Positions 20,656-34,000 of a stretch of DNA of 64,000 bases are shown piece after piece. The DNA is from Galaxea fascicularis (Eukaryota; Cnidaria; Anthozoa; Scleractinia; Euphylliidae). The translations under genes and the position numbers were made by a program. How positions within the stretch are numbered: the first letter of the stretch is position 1; every line of letters starts with the position of its first letter. Under the pieces are notes generated by a model that searched no databases, was not told the DNA's origin, and saw only the letters and a list, made by a program, of their open reading frames with translations. Where the stretch lies: positions 7,345,671 through 7,409,670 of the forward strand of contig OX419336.1 in the NCBI GenBank assembly GCA_948470475.1, read 5' to 3'.

Positions 20656-23600
20656 CTAGGTTATGGTGGATGAGCTTGAGCCCAAAACAGAGCTCCCACT
20701 TGACTCAGCTAAACTTTCATTGAAGGTAAACCGCCTGGCTTGTACATTTTGATGTGCAGCTTCATGAAGTCTATCTGCTGAGTACTTGGACTGGAGTTCT
20801 AGGTACCCCACACTGGCAGGGCGTGGTTTTCGAGTAGATGGTGTTATATTTTCAGAAACACTAGTCGTTTTTGTAGCATCTGATGTGCCAGCTGGCTCCT
20901 CATAACTTTCACTTGTGTTTGTCTCCATGACTGGTTTAGAAGGTTTGGCTCGAAGTCCTGTGGAACTTAAGTAAGGTTGCACAACATAGGAGATTAAGTG
21001 TTCCAGTTTTCTGTAGTTTCTGCTACCGGTATTTTGGTCATCATGAACGCTCTGAAAGAGCAAATTTATTAATGCATTAGTTTACACTCAAGGAATGTTT
21101 ACCTATATATAAAGCTATGACTGACATAACTCATGAAATAACATAGCATAAGGAAACACTACAGAAATAACATTCTACAAACACCCCCCCCCCCCCTTTC
21201 ATTCAACTGAAAGGGAAAGGGACACTGCAAAGGTATATATTGTGATATATTTTGGACTTAAAATCCATTCCCTTCAAATTCACTCTACTTTTCAGGGATT
21301 TCATTACAGTAATTGTAATTGTAACTGTAATTGAGGAAATAGGAGGGTATCGAATTCTTAATAGGCAGGTACCCCTAAGATTTCTTTGCTTTGCCCTTTT
21401 CAATGCCTTAATGGCAAAGGCATGCACAGTTCAGAGTACATGGGTGCCTGCACCTAGGTCCTGGCTTCCATTCACAATGCTGCTTTGGCAAACAGACTGG
21501 TCATTATTAGGACTGGATTCGTCAAACTAATGTAGCTATGACTTTAGCCTGAAGCTGGACAGCCTAACGTGATGCTTGTCTGAATAATTATTTCTTACTG
21601 AAGCCCAAACAAAAACAATCAACCATGCATCAGATTCTTTTTCTGGCTAGCTAGTCCCTCTGCAGGGGAGAAAAGCCATTATGTCATGATCATGAATGTA
21701 AGTCTGGGTGTTTGTGTGTCTGTAAATCCATGAGTGCATTAATGAGGCCTTCCAAGGGGGGTAGTCTTGTCGCCTTGTCGCATCCTTTTGTGTACCTTTG
21801 TCGCCTGACCAGCGGAGGAAATTGTCGCTGTCGAAAAATGGATTGTCGTTTTCGCAAATTGTCGCTTCTTTCGTGTCAACTTCTGTCGGCTGTCAGTACT
21901 TTGGTTACAAATTGTCGCCACATTTTGACGCAATGTCGCTTGTCGCTCAAACCCCTTGGAAGGCCTCATTAATCCAAAAGAAAATAAGTCAGTGAGTACA
22001 ATCTTCTGATAATATTTGGTAAGAAAGTAAACTTGAGATGACTAGAATCCGTGAGATAGGTGGCCAATAACAATTTCCCTGATTTGTCTTTGGTACTTTT
22101 CATAATTTTTGTCAATTATTATATTATATATTGATAGTGAATGTCGAATGAATGCATTCCACCTGTCTGAAGGATACCTCTGTTCTAGACTTGTTAACAA
22201 TAATTATTATAAAAGTGCCTTATGCCATGATTTTTGAACATTACTTTCCACACCTTACCTGGCACAACTGTCAAAGAAAACATCAGGTTTATCACTCATA
22301 CATAAGATCAGGATGGTTTCAAGAGAGCTGTTAATGTATCTATCACGAGTTCCAAATAAATACATATTTCAAGGAATGATTAATCACAAGGATGACCTTT
22401 TTGCCTTTTTGCCTTTTTGCAACATTTGGCACCACATACTACGATGATCAATGTCTTGTCACAAAATGTCCTGTTAAGGGCTGAAAATTTCAGATTCCCA
22501 GTCTTTGGTTAAGTGTCCGGGTCTGGGATTTATTTGGATTTCAGTGGCTTCTTTTAATCTTTTTGTTCTCTTCCATTACTAGTACACTTAACCTTGATTT
22601 TGAATTTATTTGGATTTTGTGTAGGTACCTTTTTGTTTCAATGCATGAATGCAACAGGACTAGGAAACAATAACTATTGTTATATAACTAGACATCCACT
22701 CAACAAAACAAGGACTGTGATTGGTGATTCTCAGTCATGTGAGATCAAATTCAAATGTATCCCAACCAGGATACAATTCCACAGTTGTTACCCACACCAG
22801 GAGACTGAAAACGTTCATGCAGGAACATTTTCTTGAGCAAATTAAATGTTACTATCAATATTTACACTTCCAAATAATCTTGCATTTGTTGTTAGGGTTA
22901 TAAAAGCACATTCTCCTTTGGGTACATTGAATCACTTGTAAATTTCTCATTAACAGGCCTGTGAATTAAGAAGTCATGGGAGAGATTTTCACACAGCTCC
23001 ATACATTAATTATACATACATGACTGTCATATTAACCCTGTTCCAAAAAAAATGAATAGTTTGAGTCACAAAATGCATTTATATTATTAACATATGGGGC
23101 TGTGTGGAAATCTTGTGAAGTTGTGTTCTCATAGTGTCATCTTTGTTTGTTTGTTTGTTTGTTTGTTTTCCTGTGATTGTTAATTAGAAAGTCTAAACAT
23201 AAAACCACAGGTAGCCCAAATGTGGTGTGTGTCATCAAAAAAGTTGATATAAAAAAATTGACTGTTAAAAACCTAGAATTCCAACTAACTAAGTAGAAAA
23301 TCAAACAAACAAAAACTTTATTTATTTACTGGGCATAAATATTTGTACAATAGTGCTGACCTGCAAAGTAGCCGCAACACTAATCGAGGCGGGTCAGGTA
23401 CAGATAAAATATTAAATATATTATTTACATATAGTATATACTAACGTGAAAGATGGTTGGAAAAGAGAAAATAGTAAAAAAAGAAAATCATAATTTTGTA
23501 TTAAATGAAATTGGAAATATCGCAGACTTCAAAGCTGTTTAAACCTACAGGCAATAGTAAGCATGTCAACATAATCATCTTCAAACAATAGAATATCTAA

Positions 23601-25508
23601 ACTTGTCGATGAATTGCTCAATGGTAATGAACAAATATTAAGAGGAATACAATTCCATGCCTTAGCACCGGAGCAAGAAAACAACTTAATCCTCTGCTGT
23701 GTTCTTGAATTTTGTATGGCAAAAGTGCCAGCCTGAGAAAATCTAGTGTTATACTGATGTGTGTCAGAGGAGAGAGTAAATAAACTGGAAATATTATGGG
23801 GTGCTTTGTTGTTGAAAACATCATGCATTATGGTAGCGGTGGAAATATTAATATTCTAGCCAAATAGAGCCTTCCTACCCTCACTCTGCTGTTTCTAAGT
23901 CAAAAAGCAATACCATCGCTTTTGTTAAATCCGAGGTCACTGTCCATTCTAAATAAAAGGAAGGCCGCTGTTCAACGGGCAATAAATTCTCAAAAAAGTG
24001 GAGTATCCACTTCAAATCACCAGCAGCAGTTGCCCTTTCTTTCTTCGCCAACTTGCCTTAAAATTTGACCAACACGAACTGGGAATCGCTCATTTCACCA
24101 CTCAGATTTGACCAATTTGGGTACTCCATGATGCATGATCTGTTTGGACTGGACACACAATTCAAATGCCCTGGCTTAGTGACCGCGGCTGCTTACACGC
24201 AGTACTAACATGGGGGAGGGATGGTCATGTTTTCTACATGCACATCACTGCACTGGGAAAGTGAGATGCGTTAGATTTGACTGGAAATAAAAAAAGGTTG
24301 AGAAATAGCAATTTGTTTTAATTCAGCAGATTCAATGGATTTTGCTGTCTTTAGCACTCCCCTACCCCAGTGATGTGCATGTGGACAAATGACCCGGGTA
24401 AGTGCTGCCTGTAAGCAGCCGTTGTCACTAAGCCAGGGCATTTGAATTGTGTGTCCAGTCCAAACAAATCACAAATCATGGAGTACCCAAATTGGTCAGA
24501 TTTGAGCGGTGAAACGAGCAACCATTCATGTTGGTTGGAATTCTAGGTTTTTAATGGTCAATTTTTTTATATCAACATTTGATGACACACACCATGAGTG
24601 TGCTGCTTGTGATATAACAAAGCACTAATTGTCTTAATGTATGGTCCCTTGGGAAACTGGTTAATTTTGTTTTCCCTCAAGTCCTTATGTTTCCCAAGAT
24701 AAATGAGGACTCTCAGAAAAACAACAACTAACAAAACTTTACCTTAACTAAAAGCAAATTAACGTGAACATGGAAGGGTAAGAACCTCACTTCAAAGACC
24801 TTTTAGAACAATATTTATAATATCCTTGGCAACAGTGATTGCAGTCGAGATAATCTAATTGCAGAATCCAATTGCTGGATTTGCGATTAACTGTACATGT
24901 TGAGCATGCAACAGAAAAACAATTTTCGACCTCACCTGTAAAATCAACAACATCTGAACTAGTTTAGGAGGAACAGTCAAGTCCATGATAAATGCTTCTT
25001 CTAGCTTGGTTTTCAACACAACAACATCGCGAAAGTTTAAGAGAGCGATGGCCCTTGTAGATTGAGCCTCGCGAGACTGTATGTCTAAAAATATTGCTTG
25101 AAGCAAGGGTAGTATTGTGCAAAAGAAATAGGTCCAGCTATCGGCCAATTTGTCCAAAAGAACTTCGCCATTTTTGGCTTTCACGTCCTCGCGGAGAATG
25201 ATCATCCCCTTCACCAGAGATTCCTTAAACCGTTCACATATAGCAGGGCCACCAATTTCTTGCTTTACGGTTTTTACCTTCTCTGTGAGGCTACTTAGTT
25301 CTGATTTTGCTAGCTTCTTACGTTGAAACAGAGCGGTAACAGCATTTGAGACAGTATTCCAATCTTCACTCCTTCCACCAACATAAGTAAACTTTTTGTC
25401 GATCAGTTTCGGGCTCCTTGGCCGAGGTACCCCAACCATAGTCAAAGAAGGGTCTTTTCTCAACAGTTCACCCAAATTCGACACAGGTGATCGTGCCATT
25501 GAAAGCAT
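20656..25508 (-). CDS. PRR5: PRR5/Protor homologue, mTORC2 subunit (2 coding exons)
   Basis: CDS exons are 25508-24936 and 21051-20656 (322 residues), joined in phase 0 across a GT-AG intron of 3.9 kb. PRR5 and PRR5L bind Rictor in mTOR complex 2. The HbrB-like domain fills exon 1: SNAVTALFQRKKLAKSEL, ESLVKGMIILREDV, LLDKLADSWTYFFCTILPLL, LNFRDVVVLKTKLEEAF and PPKLVQMLLILQ follow the vertebrate order. Exon 2 begins SVHDDQN and RKLEHLISYVVQPYLSSTGL, the counterpart of the human segment ending VSPYLGTYGL, then a Ser/Thr-rich tail likely to be phosphorylated. The start could be the Met at 25508 or at 25499; the longer open frame upstream lacks an obvious better start and is probably 5' UTR. One ancestral PRR5/PRR5L gene is expected here. 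Confidence 0.93.
21743..21968. repeat. TTAA-flanked MITE packed with TTGTCGC motifs
   Basis: The terminal repeats TGAGGCCTTCCAAGGGG / CCCCTTGGAAGGCCTCA are flanked by TTAA at both ends. Between them TTGTCGC occurs at least seven times in one orientation, plus near-matches. It lies in the PRR5 intron-side 3.9-kb gap. There is no coding capacity, although open frames exist by chance. Confidence 0.85.
23135..23168 (+). repeat. (GTTT)n microsatellite
   Basis: About seven GTTT units run in a row inside the PRR5 intron. Confidence 0.9.
23226..24596. repeat. Foldback element interrupted by a LINE fragment
   Basis: The outer arms (23226-23285 and about 24540-24596) share GTGTGTCATCAA...GATATAAAAAAATTGAC...CCTAGAATTCCAAC in opposite orientation. 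The inner arms (24069-24256 and 24366-24540) share TTGACCAATTTGGGTACTCC and GGACACACAATTCAAATGCC. On the left the arm is broken between 23285 and 24069 by an insertion that includes a LINE 3' end; on the right it is continuous. The loop is about 24257-24365. Confidence 0.75.
23286..23868 (-). mobile_element. LINE 3' fragment (CR1/L2-like)
   Basis: Minus-strand translation of 23828-23529 gives the C-terminal tail of a non-LTR reverse transcriptase: HQYNTRFSQAGTFAIQNSRT, then FSCSGAKAWNCIPLNI, then TAA. It is followed by about 240 bases of 3' UTR ending at 23286 in an A/T-rich tail. The copy is strongly 5'-truncated and sits in the left arm of the foldback element. Confidence 0.75.
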
Positions 25509-26292
25509 CCAAAAATATGGAATCAAGACGCCAAAGCCAATAGTTCGAAGTTGCGGAAAATGACTTGGCCTTAGTCTCCTTCCTTGCGCTTCTGTCCGAG
25601 AGAGACTAAACTTTGTGCTTATATTTCCCCTAGGTCTCGTTGCTGCCGATTTATTCTCGCGCTTCCTCACGTGAGAGAAGTTTGACATACACTGTAGTAT
25701 CAATATTTTACCTGGAATAATGTCGAAAGCAAGTGATTTGAGGTAAAGTGAAACATGTTCCTCGTTTTATACATTCACTTCTTCTAAGGTAGTTTTTAGG
25801 GCCAATATTATTTTGAAATCTTGCGGCAAACAAGCTCATTTGCATGCGTCCGCAACAACCGACGGACCACAAAGTCCACAAACTTAAAATTGTAGATTTC
25901 AAATTTTACTTGGCTGTCACTTGGCTTACAAAAATGTAGTTAGTTTTGCAATTTGAAAGAAAAATTATTTCGTGTGGGTAATCGCGCTTGAACGATCAAT
26001 GTTCAAAAATATTCTGTTCCTAGGGAGGGCCTGTACTGGAATTAGGACGTCAGACATGAAGACTTGCGCGTCTTATTAAAATTCCACATCAGCAACAACA
26101 TAAATTTGCCCTCGAAACACTCTGCATTTAAATGCTTCTTCCTTTCGTTTCCTGTGCCCTGTTTATTGGTGAATTTTACTGTTCGGTTTGTAATGCAGTG
26201 AGCGATGTATTCAACTCAACTTTTGCGAGTTCGGGTGTGGTTAGATGAGTCAGGTGCCTTTGCATGTACAGTAAGCTTATTATGGCCTTCAT

Positions 26293-26470
26293 TTGCCTAA
26301 AGGTCACACCTCCTGCCACACCTATTCAAACAAAACCTCTTCAGGCTTCAAACTGTTGTTTTGGCTGTTATCCAAAACATTACGTGCAAGGCATCATTTA
26401 TTACAACCTGTATTTTGCCTAAAGGTCACACACCCTTCCACCTATGCAAACAAAACCTACTTGGGGTTGA
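26293..26470. repeat. Imperfect tandem duplication, period 122 bp
   Basis: TTGCCTAAAGGTCACAC starts at 26293 and again at 26415. Both are followed by CCACCTAT(T/G)CAAACAAAACCT and TTGGCTGTTA. The second copy is shorter. Confidence 0.65.
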
Positions 26471-26786
26471 GCTTGGCTGTTATTGAAATGGAGAAATAAA
26501 AATGTTCTCGAAATGTTTCATATACGATCACACCTAATATTAATAATTTTACTCTACTTTTGTATAAATGCCTTGATACCATAATTTGTGGCACTGTATG
26601 TTTTATATAGACAGTACTTGTTGCAACCAGTAATAGGATTGGCTAACAAAGATAGTTAATAAATTTTGAAGGGTTTGCATGCCTTAGTATTCAGCACTTG
26701 ATATTGTTTTCTGCTTATAAATTCACTCAATCATAAAAATGTGAAAAAAAATTCTGATAACTAATATATCCATCTGAAAATTTCTT

Positions 26787-27215
26787 AACAGTTTCCAGCA
26801 CTTTCCAAGACGTAGATTTTGATGGGTCATTGTTACCACTCTTTATCAGTTGATGCTATAATCATGGTATCAAAAAACTGCCCAATCATTTCGAAAATTT
26901 AAGGTGGCTCTGAACTCCATGTACGGAATTTATTGAAACTTTGCAAAAAGTTGCATCTCATCCTGCTTATCAAAATTCTATAATAAGAAAAAATTTCACC
27001 GTGTCGTTTTTGAAATATAAGCGCTTAAAGCTGAAATTAAGGGTGTTTTTAGCAGGTCATAGAGTTGCTATGGTAACCTATAGTGTCACAAAAATAATAC
27101 CAACATATTCACCAATGATTGGGCAGTTTTTTGATACCATGATTGTAACATCAACTGATAAAGAGTGGCATTAATGACCCATCAAAATCTACGTCTAGGA
27201 AAGTGCTGGAAACTG
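26787..27215. repeat. Long inverted repeat (foldback/MITE)
   Basis: Arms of about 103 bp (26787-26890 and 27113-27215) share AACAGTTTCCAGCACTTTCC, TAGATTTTGATGGGTCATT and AAAAAACTGCCCAATCATT in opposite orientation. The open frame at 26941-27174 is in the loop and is not a gene candidate. Confidence 0.8.
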
Positions 27216-28043
27216 TTTTGAGCCACCTTAACAGCAAACATTATATTATTTTGAGTCCACATGGCAAACACCAATATATCGTATTTAATATGTATTCCTA
27301 AGACCTAGAGGTCAAAACTCAAATTGAAAGCCAGCAAAATTGCTCCACCCTCTCTTTAGCACACAAATACTATTTTATTGCAGCAGGAGCCCGTGAACTC
27401 CTGATTGCAGAAATAGAGGTTGTGTAACATCAGCATTTGATATGAGATCATCTCCTAAGAAGAATGAAGGCTTTCATTTAGGGGTTATTTTGTTTAGAAC
27501 TAGTTATTTTGCTTGAAAATACAGCTTCTCATCAATGTTGATAACAACTTCCTTAGACAACTGTATTTGAGCCAGTTGGATTCCAGTTTAACCAGTCAAG
27601 GATCATATTTATATAAGTAGGAGATTAAAGCTAAGGCAACAAAACCTGTTCTGAGTTGCCCTCAGGGACAAACACTTAGAAGCTATAGATCTGGAGTCAA
27701 GAACGTGGTAATGATACGTGATATATGATGTGCAGTTCTGGAAAATATCCCCACCTCCCACCCCCCCCCCCCCCCCTCCTCAGAAGAAAGTCAATGGAAA
27801 TTCCTAAAGGAAGGGGGGTGGTGAAAGCAAAAAAAAAAAGTATGGAGCCAAATTGGAATTTCCAGAGGGGCGGGAAGGCATAAACCAAAATCTTTCCATG
27901 GCAGGTCGTAATTTTCTTGAACCATGTGATATGTGAAAAAATAGATCAATATTTGGTCTCTTTCGCATGAGAATTATGGAACCATTTTGAAATGTAAACC
28001 AGCCTGCCACATTTTATGGTAACTAACCACAGTTTTCCTCTAG

Positions 28044-31000
28044 GCTCCCTTGCCCTGTTGTTCCAGTCACAGCTCGTCCTGAAAAGGACACCTTTGACTG
28101 CTATGTTCTTGTGTGCGAGAATCTTGACTGGGATAATTCCACATGGGAGTTCCTGAAAAGGCCAATTGAGAAAACAAAAAAGGTACACTAAGTTGTTCAT
28201 TCATTATTTTGTTTTATTTTATTTTATTTTATTTATTTTTAGATTCGTTTGTTTCTGATCTGTCCCATTTAATTGCTATACTCTACAGGTTGATGCAGCT
28301 GTTGGTGTTGATACTTTGCTGTTTAAATTTAACAAGACAGAAAAAGTGGTGGGTATCTTAATCTACAGGTACTTGAAGTCTGTGGTTATCTTAGTTTCAG
28401 TTGAATGGTTATCGGTACACTGCTTTGTGTCGTTTTGTAGGTCTATGCCCCAACAGGTCCTGTGAACAGAGATTATGATGATGTGAGACAATATGGTGAT
28501 GCTGCAATGAAAGGAATCAAACGGCATGTATTTTCTTTCTTTCTTTTGTTTTTCTCTCTGTTCTTCCTTCTTTCTTTCATTTTCTCCCTCACTATCTAGA
28601 TTATATTTGCAGATTACCTGGCCCATTCATTTACACATATTGAATAACAATAGTGTCCATTGGATTATCCCTCGTTTTTTAAAAGCTTCTGACAATTATG
28701 TATATGAGGGGGCCAGGTATTAATATTGCTCCTTGTCTCTTTCTTTTTTATGTCTCTTTCTTTATCTTCCTCCTTCTTTCTGAAATCGTTCTTTATTTCT
28801 TCATTCTTTTCTAGTTGTCTTTATTACTGTATATTTTGTCTGATCATTTGACATAGGGCTTTAAAGGCTGGCAGTCAGAGTCCACTTTTGGTCACCATTC
28901 CTGGAGAGACCTTTCCCAAGGCATGGTCTGTTTCATTGCTTGGAGCTCTTTATGAACTCTATGTGGTGAGTGACTAATGTACAATGTATAAGAAAATACA
29001 ACTGTCCACTGAAGTACACCTGGCACTTAGTATTACATGTAAGTTGTGTTATTAATAATTAATCCTTCCATGTGTGCATTTTATCAGACACAAGAGAACG
29101 AAATTATGTTTTTAGTTTTAATGTTCAATATTTTTAATTTTAATGTTTTTAATATTGAATTCATAATAAAATAAATTATTATTAACTATTATAATTATTA
29201 TCATCATTATCGCAATCATGATAATGATGATAATACATATAATAATAAATAATAATAATAATTATTATTATTATTATTATTACTTCTAGTGGTAGTAATA
29301 ACAATGTTGTCTTCCTCTTCTTTAGCCTCTTGAATTGCGAGAAGCATTTCCAGACAAGCAACAGAAGGTCGACAAGCTTGGAGTAGCTGTGCTTGATGAT
29401 GTGAGTTTTTAAAAAGGCAGCTGGTGTAGATGTTGCCAATCAGCATCTACATTTTATTTAGTCAGTACTTTCTGACATTGAAAAACCACTCTTTGGCTAG
29501 GACTGTTTCTTCAATTTTGCTAGGATGGGATGTGTGCTGGCATCCTTCTCATAAATAGCCACCCTCGTGCAAGTGTTTCGATAGCAATAGCTAAAAAATA
29601 GCAGAAACAATTGTGAGAAATTCAACAAGTTGAACTTTTCGCGATAAAATCACAGACTTTGTCACTCATGTAGCCACCACCATGCACCGGCAACACAACA
29701 ATTTCCAGGAAAAATCACATCACCATCGTAAGCAAAAAATCGCTGGTGTAGCCATGGCTTTAGCTCTATACTTTTCTTTGAAAACTTAATTTGCTTTTGC
29801 CACACCCAGCCCCCCCCCCTTTCCTCCCTCCCCTCTCCCCTCTTTCCTTTGGGTTTGGAATTTCCATTGACCCTCTGTGGAGGGGGGGGGAGGGGGAGGC
29901 ATGGATATGTTTTTGTAACTGCACACTGAGATATTGTCTGTTTTTTTTTTTAAGTATTAAATATGTTTAATAATTAAGTTAAATCATGTGTAGAATTAGA
30001 AGAACTTGTAACTTACAGACCTCTATGTTTTCAGAGTTGCAATGTGGATTATGTCTGTGGCATAGAGTCTGGAAGGTATGTTTCATTAAAAAAACTGTTT
30101 AGTATACTATTTTCATGTTGTATGAAAAAACAGAATTTTTACCTTTTAGCTCTATGGAAAATTTGGTTTCTTCAACATTCTTTGGCTGCTGTATACCAAG
30201 TTTTGGAGTTTGTGAGATGGTAATCAATTGAAAGTATTCCTCTTCATTAAATTTAACTACTGACAATAATTACTTAATAGTACCTGCATCTTTATGTAAC
30301 ATGGCAAGTTTTTAGTTATTTTTAAAATTATTAACATTTTATTTATTCTCTGTTAGTAACTATACCTGTCAGGGCTGTCACTAATTTTTGAAGTACATGT
30401 GGAGGGGAAATACTAAAAATACCAGGGATTTGAGTTGCTGTAGTGAAGTCAACATGCTGGTTTTATATCAAAGTAGCCGGGGATGTACCTCAAAATACGA
30501 AGGGAAAATCCTCGCCCCCTGCCTGTGCATAGACCTAAGTACATGTACTAGGGTAGCCAAACTCAAGAAGGGTTTCCATTTCCTACAAAAATTATTCTGG
30601 ACTTAGCCATGAGGTTTGTTCATTGTAGAAAAAAATTACTGCTAGAATGCTAATCAATTTTTTTTTTTTTTCGCCCAATGTATATATACATCCAAGGGTG
30701 ACAGACTGCGAAATAATAAATGTTGCTTCTAAAAATATCTTAATGCAATAACTGTTCATCAGTAGGATACCCAAAATGTGCGCATTCCCACAATTGGTTT
30801 CGGCTCCATATGTTATACAGCGTTTTTGTTTTGTTTTGTTTTTTAAGTTGAATGCAAATATCACTCTCAAGCACTGTTTTCAATGAGAAATATTTGCTGT
30901 CCCAGCAATTCTGTTTAGAAGCCACTGATCTCCGTAGAACATGTAACATTATAACTGAATACTTTATGTTAAGGACACTGCATTCTGATTGGGAAAACAA

Positions 31001-34000
31001 TTTTATTTGATATGGTTAGTTTGTTGAGATGCTATGGATGTGTTTCACCTCAAACAGGTTTGTTTCTCGTGATATTGGTGGATCTGATCCTGAAAGAATG
31101 GCAGCGCCTCGTGTGGAAGAGTACATTACAGAGCTATTTGGCGGTTCATCTGGTGTCAAGGTAAGCAGCTCGTTGGCTGTTCATAAATCCTTTTGATAAA
31201 CTAATGTGTCACACTTCACACCCATTCTCAGCTAACAGGGACTATCACCAGTTTAAAAAGTCAAAAAAAAAAGTTTTGCCGATCGTCCTGTCAGTAAATT
31301 TTTCTGATAGAATAATAATCAGCCTTTTATTTTCTAAATTTGGACAAGAATTGACCCATTGGTTTGTGAGTTACAGCAAAAAAATGGTTAGCTCCTCCAT
31401 TGCCAAAAAAATTATTATTTTCTTGGCTTATTGCAAAAACATTAATAAAAAAGAAAGAACAGGTTTCTTTCATCCAAAACTTTGTTTTCGTTTCGAAAGA
31501 GAAAGGTACAGAAAAAGTCATTTTACTTTATTTCCTGCTGATAATATAAATTCATCTGACAATGTTTCATTACAAAATCGCGAATGAGTTTCCATTTACC
31601 CCAATATAAAATATACTGTTTTCTTTTCTTTCTTATTTCTTATTTTCAAGCAACAGCTGCTTCAAAAATACTTAAATTTAGACATCAGAGCTTAAAGTTT
31701 TTGATAGGTGGTTTGTTATTAATGCTTTCAGCTTTAGCATTCAACAAATGGTGTGTTAGGCATGGTAACGTAATTTACAATTCGTACTGATAACAACGAC
31801 ATCATTCTATTTCACTATTTTTCAAACTCTAAAAGTAAAAAACGTTACAGGATAACTGTTTTAGCCCTTTGAATGCTATAGAAATCTTTTCGATAGAAAA
31901 GTCTGAAAATCAGCATATACATTAAAAAATCCCTAACCACTTACAAAAATATTAAAAATCCAGCAAAATGTGAAGGCCTGAAGTGCAAACTGGAACTAGG
32001 TATATGGTATTTTTCAACACCAACCAGTTGTCCTAGAACTGTTTGAAACAAATGCCAGTCCAACGTCTTTGCAAATAGTTAAACTACTTTTTCCAATACA
32101 ACAAACATATGGTAAAGTAATTTACAGTCATGCTTGCGTGCCGTAAGAGAGGCACACTTGCGTGCTGCAAGGGAGAGAAATTCACAAATCAGCGTAACTG
32201 TGGCTACGTTAATTGTAACAAAACAGGTCTGTTAAGAGCAAGACTCAGTATACAAACTGATAGTCTGAAGTTCGTTTCAAGTTTGTAACTTCCATGGCGT
32301 TGTTCAATCAGCTCAATCCTCGTCTCTGTTAATTTGAAGGCGCGGCCGGTTTTGCCGACAAGAATGGGGGCCTCAAAAACACAGAGAATACTCTTCCTTT
32401 CCAACCACAAGACATCTTTTTGAGCGGGCCACTTAAAACTCCTGCTGCCGCTGCCTTTCCCTTGCCTTTAATCATGAAGGAAACCTCGACCTCTCCATCC
32501 TGTTGACTTGTCCAATGTACCAGGCACCTTCGTAGTCGGCAGCAACCCAATCGTTGACAGGAATAGCAAGTCGGCTGTCAAGAGGACCTGTAACTTCATT
32601 ACTGTGACTTCAACCACATGTTGAACTTCCTTTGAATTCTTCACCCGTCACGCATTGCTCACAGTAACAGGACGTTTCTTTCACTTTAACTTGCTCTGCC
32701 GAAATGCCGGCAATAGTGTGAATTTTTGTTGTGTTTTGAACGGCTTTGACATTTTTGTCTTTTCAATCAAGGAATTTGCCTGCGTCAGAGTACTCTTCTT
32801 TTGAGTAAAACCCGGCTGTAACTCGCCAAACTGCTGTTTTCATTCTTTCTTGCCCAGTCGTTGAAGTCGACAGCATCTTGGATTTTGACCTCGTGATTAA
32901 GATATGCACTGCCTTCTTTGGCCTTTTTTCGCTCTCTGTGCGCTTTCTGAATGTCTGCTCTTGTTTTCGCCATGAAGAAAAATTGTTTACCCATTTAATA
33001 ATAATAATAATGAGGATTTATATAGCGCTTTATCCCAAGTCTCAAAGCGCTTTACAACACTTTAGGGACACGTGAACTTTGCCAGACTGCTGTTTTTAGG
33101 TGCAAATTGCAGCCACTCAGTTTCCAACCAGTCGGCCGTGTACTAACGTTTCACTCAGTGTGAATAAATCTTAGCCAACTATTTTTTCCAACTTATTTAC
33201 TATTAATATTAAATTCATGATCCCAAAAGCCACAGAAGGGACAAATCGATACCAGAAATCAGATAATACTTTGCTTATTATTTTTCAATCCTAAAGTTGA
33301 CAGAGTTTTGTCGGCTTGAAGACCCTTCGTCAATGTTTGTATGATGTGTAAATTACGTTACTTGCGGAAACAAACAATTAAATAAATTATACTTTTGTTT
33401 TCCGAATTCTTAACACCACAAGGGTAAAAGACCAGGAGTAAAAGGATTTGTAACTCAGGTTTGCCCTCATATACATTCAAGACAATTACTAAATCGGAAG
33501 CACCTTTTTTGTTGTTGACGCGGGCCTCTCACACAGTACTGAGAAAAGAATTGAGCAAAAAGGCCACCCTGATGGCATAATCACATGTAATTTCACTATA
33601 ACGTTTGCACCCTACGCTATTCGGTCATGGAATCGCCGCGTGATGGTATCAAAGGTCGAGTTTTTGACTGACCGGTAAATTACGTTACGGTAACGTAATT
33701 TACAGCGTCCTTTCAATTTACTCTCATGGCTATAAAATTTGAGTTATAGAACGTTACTTTTGCAATTCCATGAGTACCTAATTACTGGCAAATTTCTGTG
33801 AAGTAACACTTGCCGACATGCCCTTTTTGTATGTTAAGTACTGTCCGCTTAAGCACGGTAACGTAATTTACAATACCAAGCAAAATATTACAATTGGCAC
33901 TGTTGATTTCAATTTTTTTTCCTGGTTGATGAAACAGTACCTTTATCACGTTTCTTAGTTTATAGTACAGTAACTTAGAATTGAAAACATGTAGAAATAA

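Larger units (their letters stand above)
25509..28043. other. Intergenic region between PRR5-like and aminopeptidase genes
   Basis: The two genes diverge. The first, unlocated exon of the aminopeptidase should be in here. The region also holds a 122-bp partial tandem duplication (26293-26470), a long inverted repeat (26787-27215) and a poly-C run (27759-27777). An ATG at about 26207 opens 22 codons and is followed by a GTAAGC donor, but the splice phase does not fit the next exon. Confidence 0.45.

Noticed and set aside
29182..29446. Minus-strand frames rich in Asn, Ile and Tyr
   Set aside because: They are translations of the AAT/ATT microsatellite next to an aminopeptidase exon on the other strand.
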